Notes under the pieces: generated by a model
Databases searched by the model: none
Seen by the model: the letters and a program-made list of their open reading frames with translations, nothing else
Told to the model about the DNA's origin: nothing
Source of the DNA: Thaumasiovibrio subtropicus
GTDB taxonomy: Bacteria; Pseudomonadota; Gammaproteobacteria; Enterobacterales; Vibrionaceae
Length of the DNA: 64,000 bases
Direction: 5' to 3'
Assembly: GCF_019703835.1 (NCBI RefSeq)
Contig: NZ_AP023054.1
Location: 558,001-622,000, forward strand
Shown: one piece after another, positions 29,195-38,140 of the stretch
Layout: every line of letters begins with the position of its first letter
Numbering within the stretch: the stretch's first letter is position 1
Position numbers and translations under genes: made by a program

Positions 29195-29317
29195 GTCTAA
29201 ATAATAAGAAATTGCACTATAGATATAGCTGATTTGTAAAATATATTTACTGAGCGAAGTGAAATTTGATTATCATTGCGCGAATTTATCGGCCAATGCT
29301 TTATAAGGAGTATATCT

Positions 29318-30202
29318 ATGAGTGAAGAGACTGCGGGCCAAGTCGTTGTCGACACTTTGGTAAACAATGAAATAACGGAAGGTGTCATGGATGCCGGTAA
29401 CTGGGTGATTGATAATCAAGAGCTGCTAATCAGCTACGGTGTCAATGTACTCTCAGCACTGCTCATTCTTTTCTTTGGTAACATTTTTGTGAAAGCGATT
29501 TCACGCGGTGTGGGTAAAGTACTTCTCAAGCGTGAGTTTGACCAAGCAATAGTGGATTTTGTGTCAGCGCTTGTCCGCTATACCTTGTTTACCATTGTCA
29601 TGATTGCTGCATTAGGGCGTATCGGTGTACAAACAGCGTCTGTCGTTGCGGTGTTGGGTGCGGCAGGTCTTGCGATTGGTCTGGCACTTCAAGGCTCACT
29701 GTCGAACTTCGCTGCGGGTGTCATCATTGTCGCGTTCCGTCCATTCAAGTCAGGCGACTATGTTGAAGTCTCGGGTGTTGCGGGTTCTGTTGAGTCTATT
29801 CAAATCTTCTCAACCGTACTTAAAACGCCAGATAACAAAATGGTGGTGGTGCCGAATGGCAGTGTGATTGGCAGCCCGATCACTAACTACTCTCGTCACC
29901 GAGTGCGCCGTATTGATTACGTGATTGGTGTTTCTTATGGTGCTGATCTACAAAAGACAAAAGCAGTGTTAGAAGAAGTCTGTGCAAGCGATGAGCGAGT
30001 ACTGAAATCGCCCGCGCCACAAGTGGGTGTGGTTGAGCTTGCCGACTCATCTGTCAATTTTGTGGTTCGTCCTTGGGTTAAGACCGATCAGTACTGGGAT
30101 GTCTACTTTGACTTGCTACAAGCGATCAAGGAGCGTCTTGATGATGAGAAGATTGAGATTCCATTCCCGCAAATGGATGTACATGTCTCAAAACCTGAAT
30201 AG
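29318..30202 (+). CDS. mscS: Small-conductance mechanosensitive channel MscS
   Basis: MscS is a heptameric inner-membrane channel that releases solutes on hypo-osmotic shock. The ATG at 29318 follows AAGGAG at a 7-base spacing and gives 294 residues (E. coli 286). Three membrane helices (about 30-50, 68-90, 98-130) are followed by the beta and alpha-beta cytoplasmic vestibule. The pore helix has the glycine/alanine pattern LGAAGLAIGLALQGSLSN. In E. coli argO comes next; here the Tad locus begins after the mscS terminator. Confidence 0.96.
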   Translation: MSEETAGQVVVDTLVNNEITEGVMDAGNWVIDNQELLISYGVNVLSALLILFFGNIFVKAISRGVGKVLLKREFDQAIVDFVSALVRYTLFTIVMIAALGRIGVQTASVVAVLGAAGLAIGLALQGSLSNFAAGVIIVAFRPFKSGDYVEVSGVAGSVESIQIFSTVLKTPDNKMVVVPNGSVIGSPITNYSRHRVRRIDYVIGVSYGADLQKTKAVLEEVCASDERVLKSPAPQVGVVELADSSVNFVVRPWVKTDQYWDVYFDLLQAIKERLDDEKIEIPFPQMDVHVSKPE

Positions 30203-30244
30203 TTTTCTCTAGATTAAACTGTTTGATTTACAAAGCAATTTCTT

Positions 30245-30274
30245 AAAAAAGGCACAGTTATGTGCCTTTTTTTT
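30245..30274 (+). terminator. mscS terminator
   Basis: AAAAAAGGCACA (30245-30256) pairs with TGTGCCTTTTTT (30261-30272) around GTTA. It marks the left edge of the Tad locus. Confidence 0.92.
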
Positions 30275-30336
30275 ATCCTCGAATTTGTGATTTTTTGCGC
30301 CATGTCATTTGTTTTATGAATACTTCTAACAATGCC

Positions 30337-30364
30337 TTGTAAATATAACAGTATGCGCTATACC
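30337..30364 (+). promoter_or_regulatory. Candidate promoter of the Tad locus
   Basis: TTGTAA (30337-30342) and TATACC (30359-30364) are 16 bases apart in the AT-rich 295-base region between mscS and flp. A small hairpin, TGCCAC-GAGT-GTGGTA (about 30465-30480), lies just before the flp ribosome binding site. Weak sequence match only. Confidence 0.35.
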
Positions 30365-30497
30365 TATAAATGCTGGGTAAGGATCACAATTTTGTTTATG
30401 CAATTGATTGTTTCTTTCCTGATAGGTGTATTGCAACTCAATGTGAGTGCATAAGTGTGTTGTATGCCACGAGTGTGGTAGGTATGAGGGATTTACG

Positions 30498-30713
30498 ATG
30501 TCTTTGTTAAACAAACTCGGTGCAAAAGCGATCTATGTTATGGAAGCCTTCCGTCGCGATCAGCGTGGGGTAACTGCGATTGAATATGCTGTTATTGCGG
30601 TAGCGGTTGCTGCGGTTGTTGTTGCTGTCTTCTCGTCTGGTGGTAACCCACTTCAGAATGCGTTGAACAACGCAATGGCGGACGTAGAAACGCAAATTAA
30701 CAACGCAAACTGA
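30498..30713 (+). CDS. flp: Flp type IVb pilin
   Basis: The major pilin of the Tad pilus, 71 residues. ATG 30498 follows GAGGG. The prepilin site is RG|VTAIEY: cleavage after Gly24, then Glu29-Tyr30, the Glu-Tyr hallmark of the Flp class. The hydrophobic assembly helix AVIAVAVAAVVVAVF follows, with a short Asn-rich tail. It is the first gene of the locus, and its stop overlaps the tadV start (TGATG). It is processed by TadV and polymerised by TadA/B/C. Confidence 0.95.
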   Translation: MSLLNKLGAKAIYVMEAFRRDQRGVTAIEYAVIAVAVAAVVVAVFSSGGNPLQNALNNAMADVETQINNAN

Positions 30714-31174
30714 TGTTCAGCGGCGAGACGCTCCAACAAGTATCGGCATGGTCAATCTTGTTGGTGCTGTCTCTGCTGTTGTGTGTCTATGACATTCGAC
30801 ATCGCCTTTTGCCGAACACGTGGATTGGCGTGGTGTCGATAAGTTGTATGGTCATTAACCTGCAATTCGGTATCGGTTGGAACGCACTTGTTGGGACAGC
30901 AACTGTTCTGGTGACAGGCCTTTTTCTTTTCTACTGGGGCATTGTAGGCGCTGGCGACGTAAAACTTCTCGCTGCTTACAGCATTGCCATCACCGCGGAT
31001 ATTTTGCTTCCTACGCTACTTTTGGCAGCCATTATTGGTGGAGTTGTAACGCTAATTTTGGTGCTGTGGGCATGGAAGTCTCGTCAATGGGAACAGTTAA
31101 AATCGCGGGGTATTCCATACGGTATTCCCATCGCGTTAGCAGGGTTTACTGGTGTAGTTTTCTCAACGTTATAG
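30713..31174 (+). CDS. tadV: Flp prepilin peptidase TadV (CpaA)
   Basis: An inner-membrane aspartyl peptidase of family A24 that removes the leader of Flp, TadE and TadF. The product has 153 residues and about five helices. The two catalytic aspartates are Asp27 (CVYDIRHRLLPN) and Asp82 (GAGDVKLLAAY). It has no N-methyltransferase domain, as usual for Tad peptidases. It overlaps flp by one base. Confidence 0.93.
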   Translation: MFSGETLQQVSAWSILLVLSLLLCVYDIRHRLLPNTWIGVVSISCMVINLQFGIGWNALVGTATVLVTGLFLFYWGIVGAGDVKLLAAYSIAITADILLPTLLLAAIIGGVVTLILVLWAWKSRQWEQLKSRGIPYGIPIALAGFTGVVFSTL

Positions 31175-31190
31175 CGCATCGAGGGACGCA

Positions 31191-31988
31191 ATGGGACAAA
31201 AAGTCATCTTGCTAATCGCTTTTCTCGCCATTGGTATTGGTGTCTACGGGCTAACTGGCAACCTCTTTAAAGAGCCCGCACCGCCACCACAACAAGTCGA
31301 AGTGATTGAGCAAGCACCGCAAGTCAAGCTGACGACTGTCTGGGCATTTGGACGCGATTTTGAAGCAAAGGATGCGGTCTCCGTGGTCGATGTTGTTCGA
31401 CGTCAAGTGCCAGAAGAAGATGCGGAAGCAAACCTTTGGTTATTGGCGTCAGAGCCCAAGCCTGCCATTGTTCCTGGTTCTGTCGTACGCACGGCCTTGA
31501 GTGCGGGACATCCTTTTAAAGCGAATTTTATCGTCGACCCAGATTCACCTGAGTATATCAACTTGATGATTGAGCCAGGGTATATTCCTTACTCCTATCA
31601 AGCGAGTACGGAAGCGGTCTTTGGCGGACTGATTAAGTCTGGTGACTATGTCGATATCGTGAGTTTGACCTCGCTCAAGCAAAACTTGGCGCATGGCGAA
31701 GTGATGACTGACTTTCGGGGGGTGACTGTCCATCCGTTATTGATACGGAAACGGGTGCTGCAGGTTGAAAAACCTAGCATTGACGGTAAGCCACGCACGG
31801 AAGTCAATGTCGTGCTGGAGTTGACCAAAGAAGATGTCGCCAAAATGGTGATTGCAAAACGGATCGGCCTATTAGAGCTCCATAAATCCATGTCGGCGGA
31901 GTCGCAACATGAAGCGAATACGGGCGATGTGCTTCCTGACTTTTTCTCTGTGACTGAGCTACGTGGCAACGAACGCGTGATTAATTGA
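31191..31988 (+). CDS. rcpC: Tad pilus assembly protein RcpC/CpaB
   Basis: RcpC/CpaB is a periplasmic partner of the secretin. The product has 265 residues with an N-terminal membrane anchor (about 4-22) and a proline-rich linker. Beta-rich SAF-like and RcpC domains follow, including IVPGSVVRTALSAGHPF and GLIKSGDYVDIVSL. It is 16 bases after tadV and 9 bases before the secretin gene. Confidence 0.9.
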   Translation: MGQKVILLIAFLAIGIGVYGLTGNLFKEPAPPPQQVEVIEQAPQVKLTTVWAFGRDFEAKDAVSVVDVVRRQVPEEDAEANLWLLASEPKPAIVPGSVVRTALSAGHPFKANFIVDPDSPEYINLMIEPGYIPYSYQASTEAVFGGLIKSGDYVDIVSLTSLKQNLAHGEVMTDFRGVTVHPLLIRKRVLQVEKPSIDGKPRTEVNVVLELTKEDVAKMVIAKRIGLLELHKSMSAESQHEANTGDVLPDFFSVTELRGNERVIN

Positions 31989-31997
31989 GGGTAGGTA

Positions 31998-33326
31998 ATG
32001 CAACGAGTTATCGGTTTTCTTGCGCTACTCATGGTGTTCCCAACAATGGCAGCACGTATTGTGAATTTAGGCCAAGATGAGGCCACGACATTGGTGTTTG
32101 AACAGCCCATTGAAACTGTCTTTATTACCAATCCAGAGATTGCGGATTACCAAGTCATCGATGAAAAACGCCTTGTTGTATTTGGACGTGCGGTAGGTAA
32201 TGCGTCATTGCTGGTGTTTGGCGCGAATCGAACCACCTTAGCGAACCGTAAGTTGGTGGTGAACAAGAGTCTGACGCATATCCAGCAACAGATAGCGATC
32301 AATCATCCCAATGCAGAAATTACCGTCACTAACCTCGGTGATCAGGTGGTGTTAACCGGGACGGTGTCATCGGATCGAGAGCGGCAGGCCATCTACTCGC
32401 TAGTGGGCGAGTTGCTCGGTAAGGATTACGACGATTACAAAATCAACTGGGATATCGGCGAAAAAAGTTTAGAGATTGATTTCATGACGCGCCGTCGTTA
32501 TGCCGGTTTAGTCAATAACATTGAGCTAGCCACGACCAAACAGGTCAACGTGAAGCTATCGATAGCTGAAGTTTCACACACCTTTCTTCAAGAGTTAGGC
32601 GTGCGATGGGGGTCGATTGTCGGCGATGGTACCTTTGCTGGTAATGGGCAGTTCGCCGACTTTGTTACCAATTTCAGTGCGGATGATATCGCGTTGTTTA
32701 TTTCCGCAGTAGATGATGACAGTGTTGGACAAATTTTGGCTGAGCCCAATCTGTCGGTGATTTCTGGAGAAACCGCGAGTTTTTTGGTTGGGGGTGAAAT
32801 CCCCATTGTGGTGTTTATCAATGATACCTATACCGTGAGTTACAAAGAGTTCGGTATACGCCTAGAAGTCGCTGCTCGGGTACTTGAAGATGATCAGATC
32901 AAGCTTTCCCTGATGCCCGAAGTGAGTGCGGTAGACGTCTCTTATCGTTCAGAAGTCCTCGATATTCCCTCTTTTCGTACTCGTCGAGCGAGAACGACGG
33001 TGGAACTCGGTGATGGGCAGAGCTTTGTTCTTGGTGGATTACTGAATACCGAGGATAGAGAGACCCTGTCGAAAATCCCGCTGATTGGTGATGTGCCTAT
33101 CTTGGGCTCACTGTTCCGCCATACCCAAACAGAGCGGCGTAAAACCGAGCTGATCATTGTGGCTACGGTCAATTTGGTTGAGCCAGTGCAAGCCACGCAG
33201 ATTCAGTTACCGACGATTCAACGCACCTCTACATTATCGCGATTCTTAGGGATCAAACCCACCACCTCTCCCAAGACACAGCAATGGGCTGAAGAGATCT
33301 TGATGACCGGAGGATTCAAGCAATGA
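31998..33326 (+). CDS. rcpA: Tad outer-membrane secretin RcpA/CpaC
   Basis: The outer-membrane channel through which the Flp pilus leaves the cell; 442 residues with a signal peptide of about 19. The N-terminal pilus/secretin domain (ITNPEIADYQVIDEKRLVVFG) and a BON-like region lead to the secretin domain (about 190-390), which has SVISGETASFLVGGEIPI and the C-terminal signature IPLIGDVPILGSLFR. Its stop overlaps the next gene by four bases (ATGA). Confidence 0.95.
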   Translation: MQRVIGFLALLMVFPTMAARIVNLGQDEATTLVFEQPIETVFITNPEIADYQVIDEKRLVVFGRAVGNASLLVFGANRTTLANRKLVVNKSLTHIQQQIAINHPNAEITVTNLGDQVVLTGTVSSDRERQAIYSLVGELLGKDYDDYKINWDIGEKSLEIDFMTRRRYAGLVNNIELATTKQVNVKLSIAEVSHTFLQELGVRWGSIVGDGTFAGNGQFADFVTNFSADDIALFISAVDDDSVGQILAEPNLSVISGETASFLVGGEIPIVVFINDTYTVSYKEFGIRLEVAARVLEDDQIKLSLMPEVSAVDVSYRSEVLDIPSFRTRRARTTVELGDGQSFVLGGLLNTEDRETLSKIPLIGDVPILGSLFRHTQTERRKTELIIVATVNLVEPVQATQIQLPTIQRTSTLSRFLGIKPTTSPKTQQWAEEILMTGGFKQ

Positions 33327-33811
33327 AGCCAGTTTGGATAGGCCTTTGGGCATTGGGGTTAACAGCATGTGTGAATCAAATTGATGGCCACTACACTCCA
33401 GTAGCGATTGATGTGATTGGGGTCGACTACCACTATCAAGGTATCGAAGGGTCTCAAAGCTATAAAGTACAGTCGCAAGCCATGATGGCGTTTATGGAGC
33501 AGCATAAGCCTTTATTGCTGAAAGAAGCGGTGACCGTCTATTGGGATGGTAATCAAGGCAAAAAACTCGCGAAGGCCGCCCAGCAGTGGATGTTAAAAGT
33601 CGGTGTTCCACCGATGCAGATATCCATGATGGCCGCCGAACTCAATAGCCCTTTAGAAATTGTGATTGCGACGCATCATGTGCAAGTGCCACTCTGCCAG
33701 CCAGTAAAAGCGGAAGCATTGGGCGCGGGCGCATTTAACTGTTACTCCGAGAGTGCGCGGTGGCAGTCGTTAGTGCATCCCGAGAAAATGCTAAACACAA
33801 ACAGGGAGTAG
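33323..33811 (+). CDS. rcpB: Small lipoprotein in the RcpB/CpaD position of the Tad locus
   Basis: A 162-residue exported protein with a lipobox LTAC (lipidated Cys at 16). It lies between the secretin and tadZ genes, where Aggregatibacter has rcpB. RcpB/CpaD proteins are periplasmic or outer-membrane partners of the secretin and are poorly conserved. The assignment rests on position and export signal. It overlaps rcpA by four bases. Three cysteines after the signal are otherwise the only distinctive residues. Confidence 0.7.
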   Translation: MKPVWIGLWALGLTACVNQIDGHYTPVAIDVIGVDYHYQGIEGSQSYKVQSQAMMAFMEQHKPLLLKEAVTVYWDGNQGKKLAKAAQQWMLKVGVPPMQISMMAAELNSPLEIVIATHHVQVPLCQPVKAEALGAGAFNCYSESARWQSLVHPEKMLNTNRE

Positions 33812-33817
33812 CGATAG

Positions 33818-35053
33818 ATGTTTGATTTAGTCGATATTCTCAATAAACACACCGTCGATGAGCAGCAAGAAAATGCCATCAAGGCCGTCTTGTTCTTTAA
33901 AACGGAAGTTTGTCGATCTTTGGTGATGGAAGCTTTTGCGTTCGAGGGATTGGGCAAACCTGTCATTCTTGAAAATAAAGACATTCACATCGTCGAGCAT
34001 GTTGAGACCCAAGAGATCGAACTGGTATTGCTAGAGCTCAACAATAGCGATTCCGTGGTAGCGGATGCCGAGCGTATTAGTCACATCATTCCGAACCATG
34101 CCTCTGTGGTTGTCATTGGTGATGAAGATGCTATCTCTACCATTCGTCAGTTGAAAGGCATGGGGTTCTACTACTTGTTTTGGCCTATTTCAAAGCAAGA
34201 GCTGATCGACTTCGTTAAGAGTGTGAATGAAAACCGCCAGCGACAAAAAGGCCTTGGTCAAAACCGTAAAGGGAAGCGGGTCAGTGTGGTGGGATCAAAA
34301 GGTGGCGTTGGCTGCTCCCTCATATGCGCTGAAATTGCTTATGGGCTTGCTGACGATAAACACGCCTCCGCGCTGTTGGTTGACCATCACTACAGTGGCG
34401 GCAACCTCGATATCATGTTGGGGAAAAAAGATCTCGCTAAGCGTCAACTCCAGCCCGGCACCTTAACCAGTAAACTTGACCACAATTCCGCCCTGACATT
34501 ATTGGATAAAGTCTCTGAGAAGATCAAAGTGCTCTCTATTGGCTCCAAAGAGGGGGGACATCAAGAGGTGCGTGATTTCACTGATTCAGTGGTGGAGTTG
34601 GTGTCTCATGATGTGAACTTCATCGTTGAGGATGTCTCCGCCTCTATTAACTTTGAGGCATCGGCGGCATGGTTGTGTGAGCGTAGCGATATCATTGTGA
34701 TTGTGATGGAACCAACCGTGTCTTCATTGCGAGAAACTGAGCGCCTACTTGAAAAAGTCAATCCACTCCGCCACGAAGCAGGCCACCCCATTCGCTTGCT
34801 ACTTGTTGTCAATCACCACCGCGCGAGCAAGTTTGAAACGGTATCCGACAAGGATATTGAAACCTATTTAGATAAAAAAATCGATGTCACATTACCGTAT
34901 GAACCGCATGCGGGTGACTTAGTGTTGCAAGGAAAGCGGCTGTTTAACGGCAAAACAAAGATGTCTTCCCCACTCAAACTTTTGGTGTCTAAGTTGGTGG
35001 GGGAATCTAACAGTAAACGGAAAGGGCTAAAGTCTCTGTTCTCTCGTCGGTGA
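33818..35053 (+). CDS. tadZ: Tad localisation ATPase TadZ (CpaE)
   Basis: TadZ is a MinD/ParA-type protein that places the Tad machine, often at a pole. The product has 411 residues: an N-terminal receiver-like domain (about 20-135) and an ATPase domain starting at about 155. The deviant Walker A is KGGVGCS (161-167), followed by LLVDHHYSGGNLD where MinD-like proteins usually have DxD. The basic C-terminus ends KGLKSLFSRR. It is 6 bases after the lipoprotein gene and 8 before tadA. Confidence 0.92.
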   Translation: MFDLVDILNKHTVDEQQENAIKAVLFFKTEVCRSLVMEAFAFEGLGKPVILENKDIHIVEHVETQEIELVLLELNNSDSVVADAERISHIIPNHASVVVIGDEDAISTIRQLKGMGFYYLFWPISKQELIDFVKSVNENRQRQKGLGQNRKGKRVSVVGSKGGVGCSLICAEIAYGLADDKHASALLVDHHYSGGNLDIMLGKKDLAKRQLQPGTLTSKLDHNSALTLLDKVSEKIKVLSIGSKEGGHQEVRDFTDSVVELVSHDVNFIVEDVSASINFEASAAWLCERSDIIVIVMEPTVSSLRETERLLEKVNPLRHEAGHPIRLLLVVNHHRASKFETVSDKDIETYLDKKIDVTLPYEPHAGDLVLQGKRLFNGKTKMSSPLKLLVSKLVGESNSKRKGLKSLFSRR

Positions 35054-35061
35054 GGTAAGCC

Positions 35062-36336
35062 ATGTTTGAAGCAAAACAGATTTACGTGAAATTGCGACGC
35101 AGTATTTTTGATGCGATCGATGCAGAAGCGCTGAATAATCTCAATAAAGATCAGTTGATGAAGCAGTTATCGAGCGCGGTAGATCTGCTGATCGAGCGAG
35201 AAAACTATCCCATCCCCGCCGTGATCCGTAATGATTTTGTCAAACAGCTGTGTGACGAGTTAGTGGGACTGGGGCCCTTGCAGACCCTGATGGAAGATGA
35301 GTCGATCTCTGACATCATGATCAATGGCCCTGATAATGTCTTTATTGAGCGTGGCGGTAAAGTGGGAAAATCGGAAGTTGTCTTTATCGATGATTTTCAA
35401 TTGCAAGAGATCGCCAAACGGATCGCATCGCAAGTAGGACGCCGGGTCGATGAGTCTAGCCCCTTGTGTGATGCCCGTTTGAAAGATGGGAGTCGGGTGA
35501 ACATTGTGATTCCGCCAATTGCTATCGATGGGACGTCGATCTCTATTCGAAAGTTTAAAAAGCAAAGTATTGATTTTGAACAACTTGTTGGCTTCGGTGC
35601 AATGAGCCCAGAAATGGCGTCCTTACTGAGAATTGCCTCGCGTTGTCGCCTCAACTTAGTTATCTCTGGCGGTACGGGTTCAGGGAAGACGACCATGCTG
35701 AACGCCCTCTCTCAACACATTTCCGAAAACGAACGCATTGTCACTATTGAAGATGCGGCAGAGCTTCGCTTGCTTCAGCCGCATGTTGTGCGCTTGGAAA
35801 CTCGAACGGCAGGTATCGAGAATACGGGGGCAATTGGTCAGCGAGAGTTAGTGATCAACTCACTCCGGATGCGCCCCGATCGGGTCATTGTGGGGGAGTG
35901 CCGTGGTGCTGAAGCATTCGAGATGCTGCAGGCGATGAATACGGGTCACGATGGTTCAATGTCGACACTGCATGCCAATAGCCCACGTGATGCGCTGGGC
36001 CGTATCGAAAGTATGGTGATGATGGCAACGGCGAGCCTGCCTTTAGAAGCGATTCGCCGCACCATTGTCAGCGCGGTGGATCTCATTATTCAGGTTAGCC
36101 GCCTCCATGACGGTTCGCGTAAGGTGATGAGTATCGCTGAAGTGATCGGTATGGAAGGGGAAAATGTGGTGATGGAAGAGATCTTCCGGTTCAAACCATC
36201 GCCACATCAAGTTGACGGTAAAGTACAAGGCGAGTTTGTCACCGCAGGTTTAATGCAGCGTTCTGTCCTCTATGAGAAAGCCCGATTCTTTGGTCTTGTC
36301 GACCAGCTCAACGCTGCCTTCAACCGAGGACCATAG
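35062..36336 (+). CDS. tadA: Tad secretion ATPase TadA (CpaF)
   Basis: TadA is the hexameric motor ATPase for Flp assembly and possibly retraction. The product has 424 residues. Walker A is GGTGSGKT (203-210), Walker B is RVIVGE (about 274-279) and the His box is GHDGSMSTLHAN (about 295-306). The acidic SISDIMINGPDNVFIERGGK (about 81-100) is the N-terminal hallmark of the family. tadB starts 2 bases after its stop. Confidence 0.96.
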   Translation: MFEAKQIYVKLRRSIFDAIDAEALNNLNKDQLMKQLSSAVDLLIERENYPIPAVIRNDFVKQLCDELVGLGPLQTLMEDESISDIMINGPDNVFIERGGKVGKSEVVFIDDFQLQEIAKRIASQVGRRVDESSPLCDARLKDGSRVNIVIPPIAIDGTSISIRKFKKQSIDFEQLVGFGAMSPEMASLLRIASRCRLNLVISGGTGSGKTTMLNALSQHISENERIVTIEDAAELRLLQPHVVRLETRTAGIENTGAIGQRELVINSLRMRPDRVIVGECRGAEAFEMLQAMNTGHDGSMSTLHANSPRDALGRIESMVMMATASLPLEAIRRTIVSAVDLIIQVSRLHDGSRKVMSIAEVIGMEGENVVMEEIFRFKPSPHQVDGKVQGEFVTAGLMQRSVLYEKARFFGLVDQLNAAFNRGP

Positions 36337-36338
36337 TC

Positions 36339-37271
36339 ATGAGCGTGCAGTTGTTGTCTGTCGGTATTATTCTGCTTGCACTCTTAGGTGTATGGATGGC
36401 TTTTCGTCGCAAAAGCAAACCGATCGACTTTCTAAAAACTGCACAGATAGAATCGAAACAAGTGGATAGCATGCACAGCACGGATGCCTTGGATATCCAC
36501 ACCCTGATTGGGCGCAGTTTAAAGCAGCGTGTTAAAGAGTACGTTCACCAAGTGTTGGGCCAGATTGGTGAAGGTGCGGTGATGAAAATCGCGCTGTTTT
36601 TTTGTGGTGTCTCTTTCGCCGCGATAAAACTCAATGAGAGCTTTGGACAATTTCCACTGTACTTTGTGTTACCACTCGCGCTGTTCATTACCACTTACAT
36701 GGCACTGCAATGGTTGAAAAAACGCGAGCGTAAGCGATTCAATGAAGAGTTCCCCGATGCGTTGAATTTACTGACGGGGGCGGTGACGGCTGGTGAGAGT
36801 TTGATGCACGCCATCATCTTTGTCGGTAAGTCGCTCGATAACAGTGTGGGTCGCGAATTTAAGTACATGGGAGAGCGTTTGCAAATTGGTGAGTCTCCCG
36901 ATGAAGTCTTTGCCAAAGCGTGTCAGCACTTTCCTTATCAGCCGTTCTATTTCTTCATTATCACTTTGCGCGCCAATATGAACCGCGGCGGTCAGCTTAA
37001 AGAGGTCATGATGCGGCTTAACCGTCTCATGTTCGATAGCCGTGCGATTGAAAAGAAAAAAGCGGCAATGACATCCGAAGCGCGTATGTCAGCAAAAATC
37101 GTCGCGGCGATTCCTTTCTTGTTCATCCTGTTTATGAAGTATATGAGCCCTGAAAATTTCGATTTCATCATGAGTCATGAAGCGGGGCGACCGATTCTCT
37201 ATTACGTATTAGTGAGTGAGTCGATCGGCATCTTTGTGATTTGGCTCCTTATGCGGGGGGCGGCGGAATGA
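36339..37271 (+). CDS. tadB: Tad inner-membrane platform protein TadB
   Basis: TadB and TadC form the inner-membrane platform driven by TadA. The product has 310 residues, with helices at the N-terminus (about 5-22), in the middle (about 85-125) and at the C-terminus (about 250-305), and a type II secretion F domain between (NEEFPDALNLLTGAVTAGES). It overlaps tadC by four bases (ATGA). Confidence 0.92.
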   Translation: MSVQLLSVGIILLALLGVWMAFRRKSKPIDFLKTAQIESKQVDSMHSTDALDIHTLIGRSLKQRVKEYVHQVLGQIGEGAVMKIALFFCGVSFAAIKLNESFGQFPLYFVLPLALFITTYMALQWLKKRERKRFNEEFPDALNLLTGAVTAGESLMHAIIFVGKSLDNSVGREFKYMGERLQIGESPDEVFAKACQHFPYQPFYFFIITLRANMNRGGQLKEVMMRLNRLMFDSRAIEKKKAAMTSEARMSAKIVAAIPFLFILFMKYMSPENFDFIMSHEAGRPILYYVLVSESIGIFVIWLLMRGAAE

Positions 37272-38140
37272 GCCAATACGAGTGGATGCGGATTGGATTT
37301 GCGTTGTTGGTCGCGTTGGGATTAGTGGCCATGTTGGCGGTATTAATTCGTCGCAGTAGTGCCCACGAATGGTTAAAGCATTTTGAAATGCAGAGCCAAA
37401 ACAAGCAGCCTTGGCACGCGCGTATTCAGCAAGGGCTGCAACGTTACTTTAGTTACCGCAGTAAAGAGATCAAAGAAAAGTTCATTAAAGCGGGGTACTA
37501 CGAAGGAACGTATGCGTGGTTCTATCTGCCTGCCAAGATCATCTCCTCCATTCTACTTTTTGTGTTTGGGTTCATTTTCCCAACCTTTGTCGGGTTAGAG
37601 GACTTCTCTCAGCAAGTGATGTTTGTCGCATTGGGTTTGGTGATTGTGATTGTGCTGCCTGACATGGTCTTGGAGTCGCGCAAGAACAAGCTCACGCGCC
37701 GTATTTCCAACCAATTACCCTATCTACTCGATCTGATGGCCGTGTGTGTGCAAACGGGGATGACAATTGAAGCGGCGATCTCTTATATCGCCATCGAGAT
37801 GAAGGACTTCGATCGCGATCTTTCTCATCTACTCAAGACCACGGATGATCGCGCCCGAGTGGTGGGCTTGAATCGCGCCCTTGACGAGTTGCTTCACCGC
37901 GTGCCATCGAATGAGATGCGTAGTTTTGTCTTTACACTGACGCAGAGCTTGCAGTACGGCAGTTCGGTTTATGGCGTGCTGACGACCTTGGCGAAGGATA
38001 TTCGAGAAGTGCAGATCCTTCAGTTGGAAGAAAACGTCGGTAAGTTGTCATCAAAGATGTCTGTGCCGTTGATCCTGTTCATCATGTTTCCAATTGTAGT
38101 GTTGATCGCGGCGCCCGGAGTAATGAGGATGATGGGATGA
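37268..38140 (+). CDS. tadC: Tad inner-membrane platform protein TadC
   Basis: TadC is the second platform protein. ATG 37268 (MSQYEWMRIG) overlaps the tadB stop and gives 290 residues. The T2SF domain has NQLPYLLDLMAVCVQTGMTI (about 146-165) and the C-terminal helix LILFIMFPIVVLIAAPG. Its stop overlaps the tadD start by four bases. Confidence 0.92.
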   Translation: MSQYEWMRIGFALLVALGLVAMLAVLIRRSSAHEWLKHFEMQSQNKQPWHARIQQGLQRYFSYRSKEIKEKFIKAGYYEGTYAWFYLPAKIISSILLFVFGFIFPTFVGLEDFSQQVMFVALGLVIVIVLPDMVLESRKNKLTRRISNQLPYLLDLMAVCVQTGMTIEAAISYIAIEMKDFDRDLSHLLKTTDDRARVVGLNRALDELLHRVPSNEMRSFVFTLTQSLQYGSSVYGVLTTLAKDIREVQILQLEENVGKLSSKMSVPLILFIMFPIVVLIAAPGVMRMMG

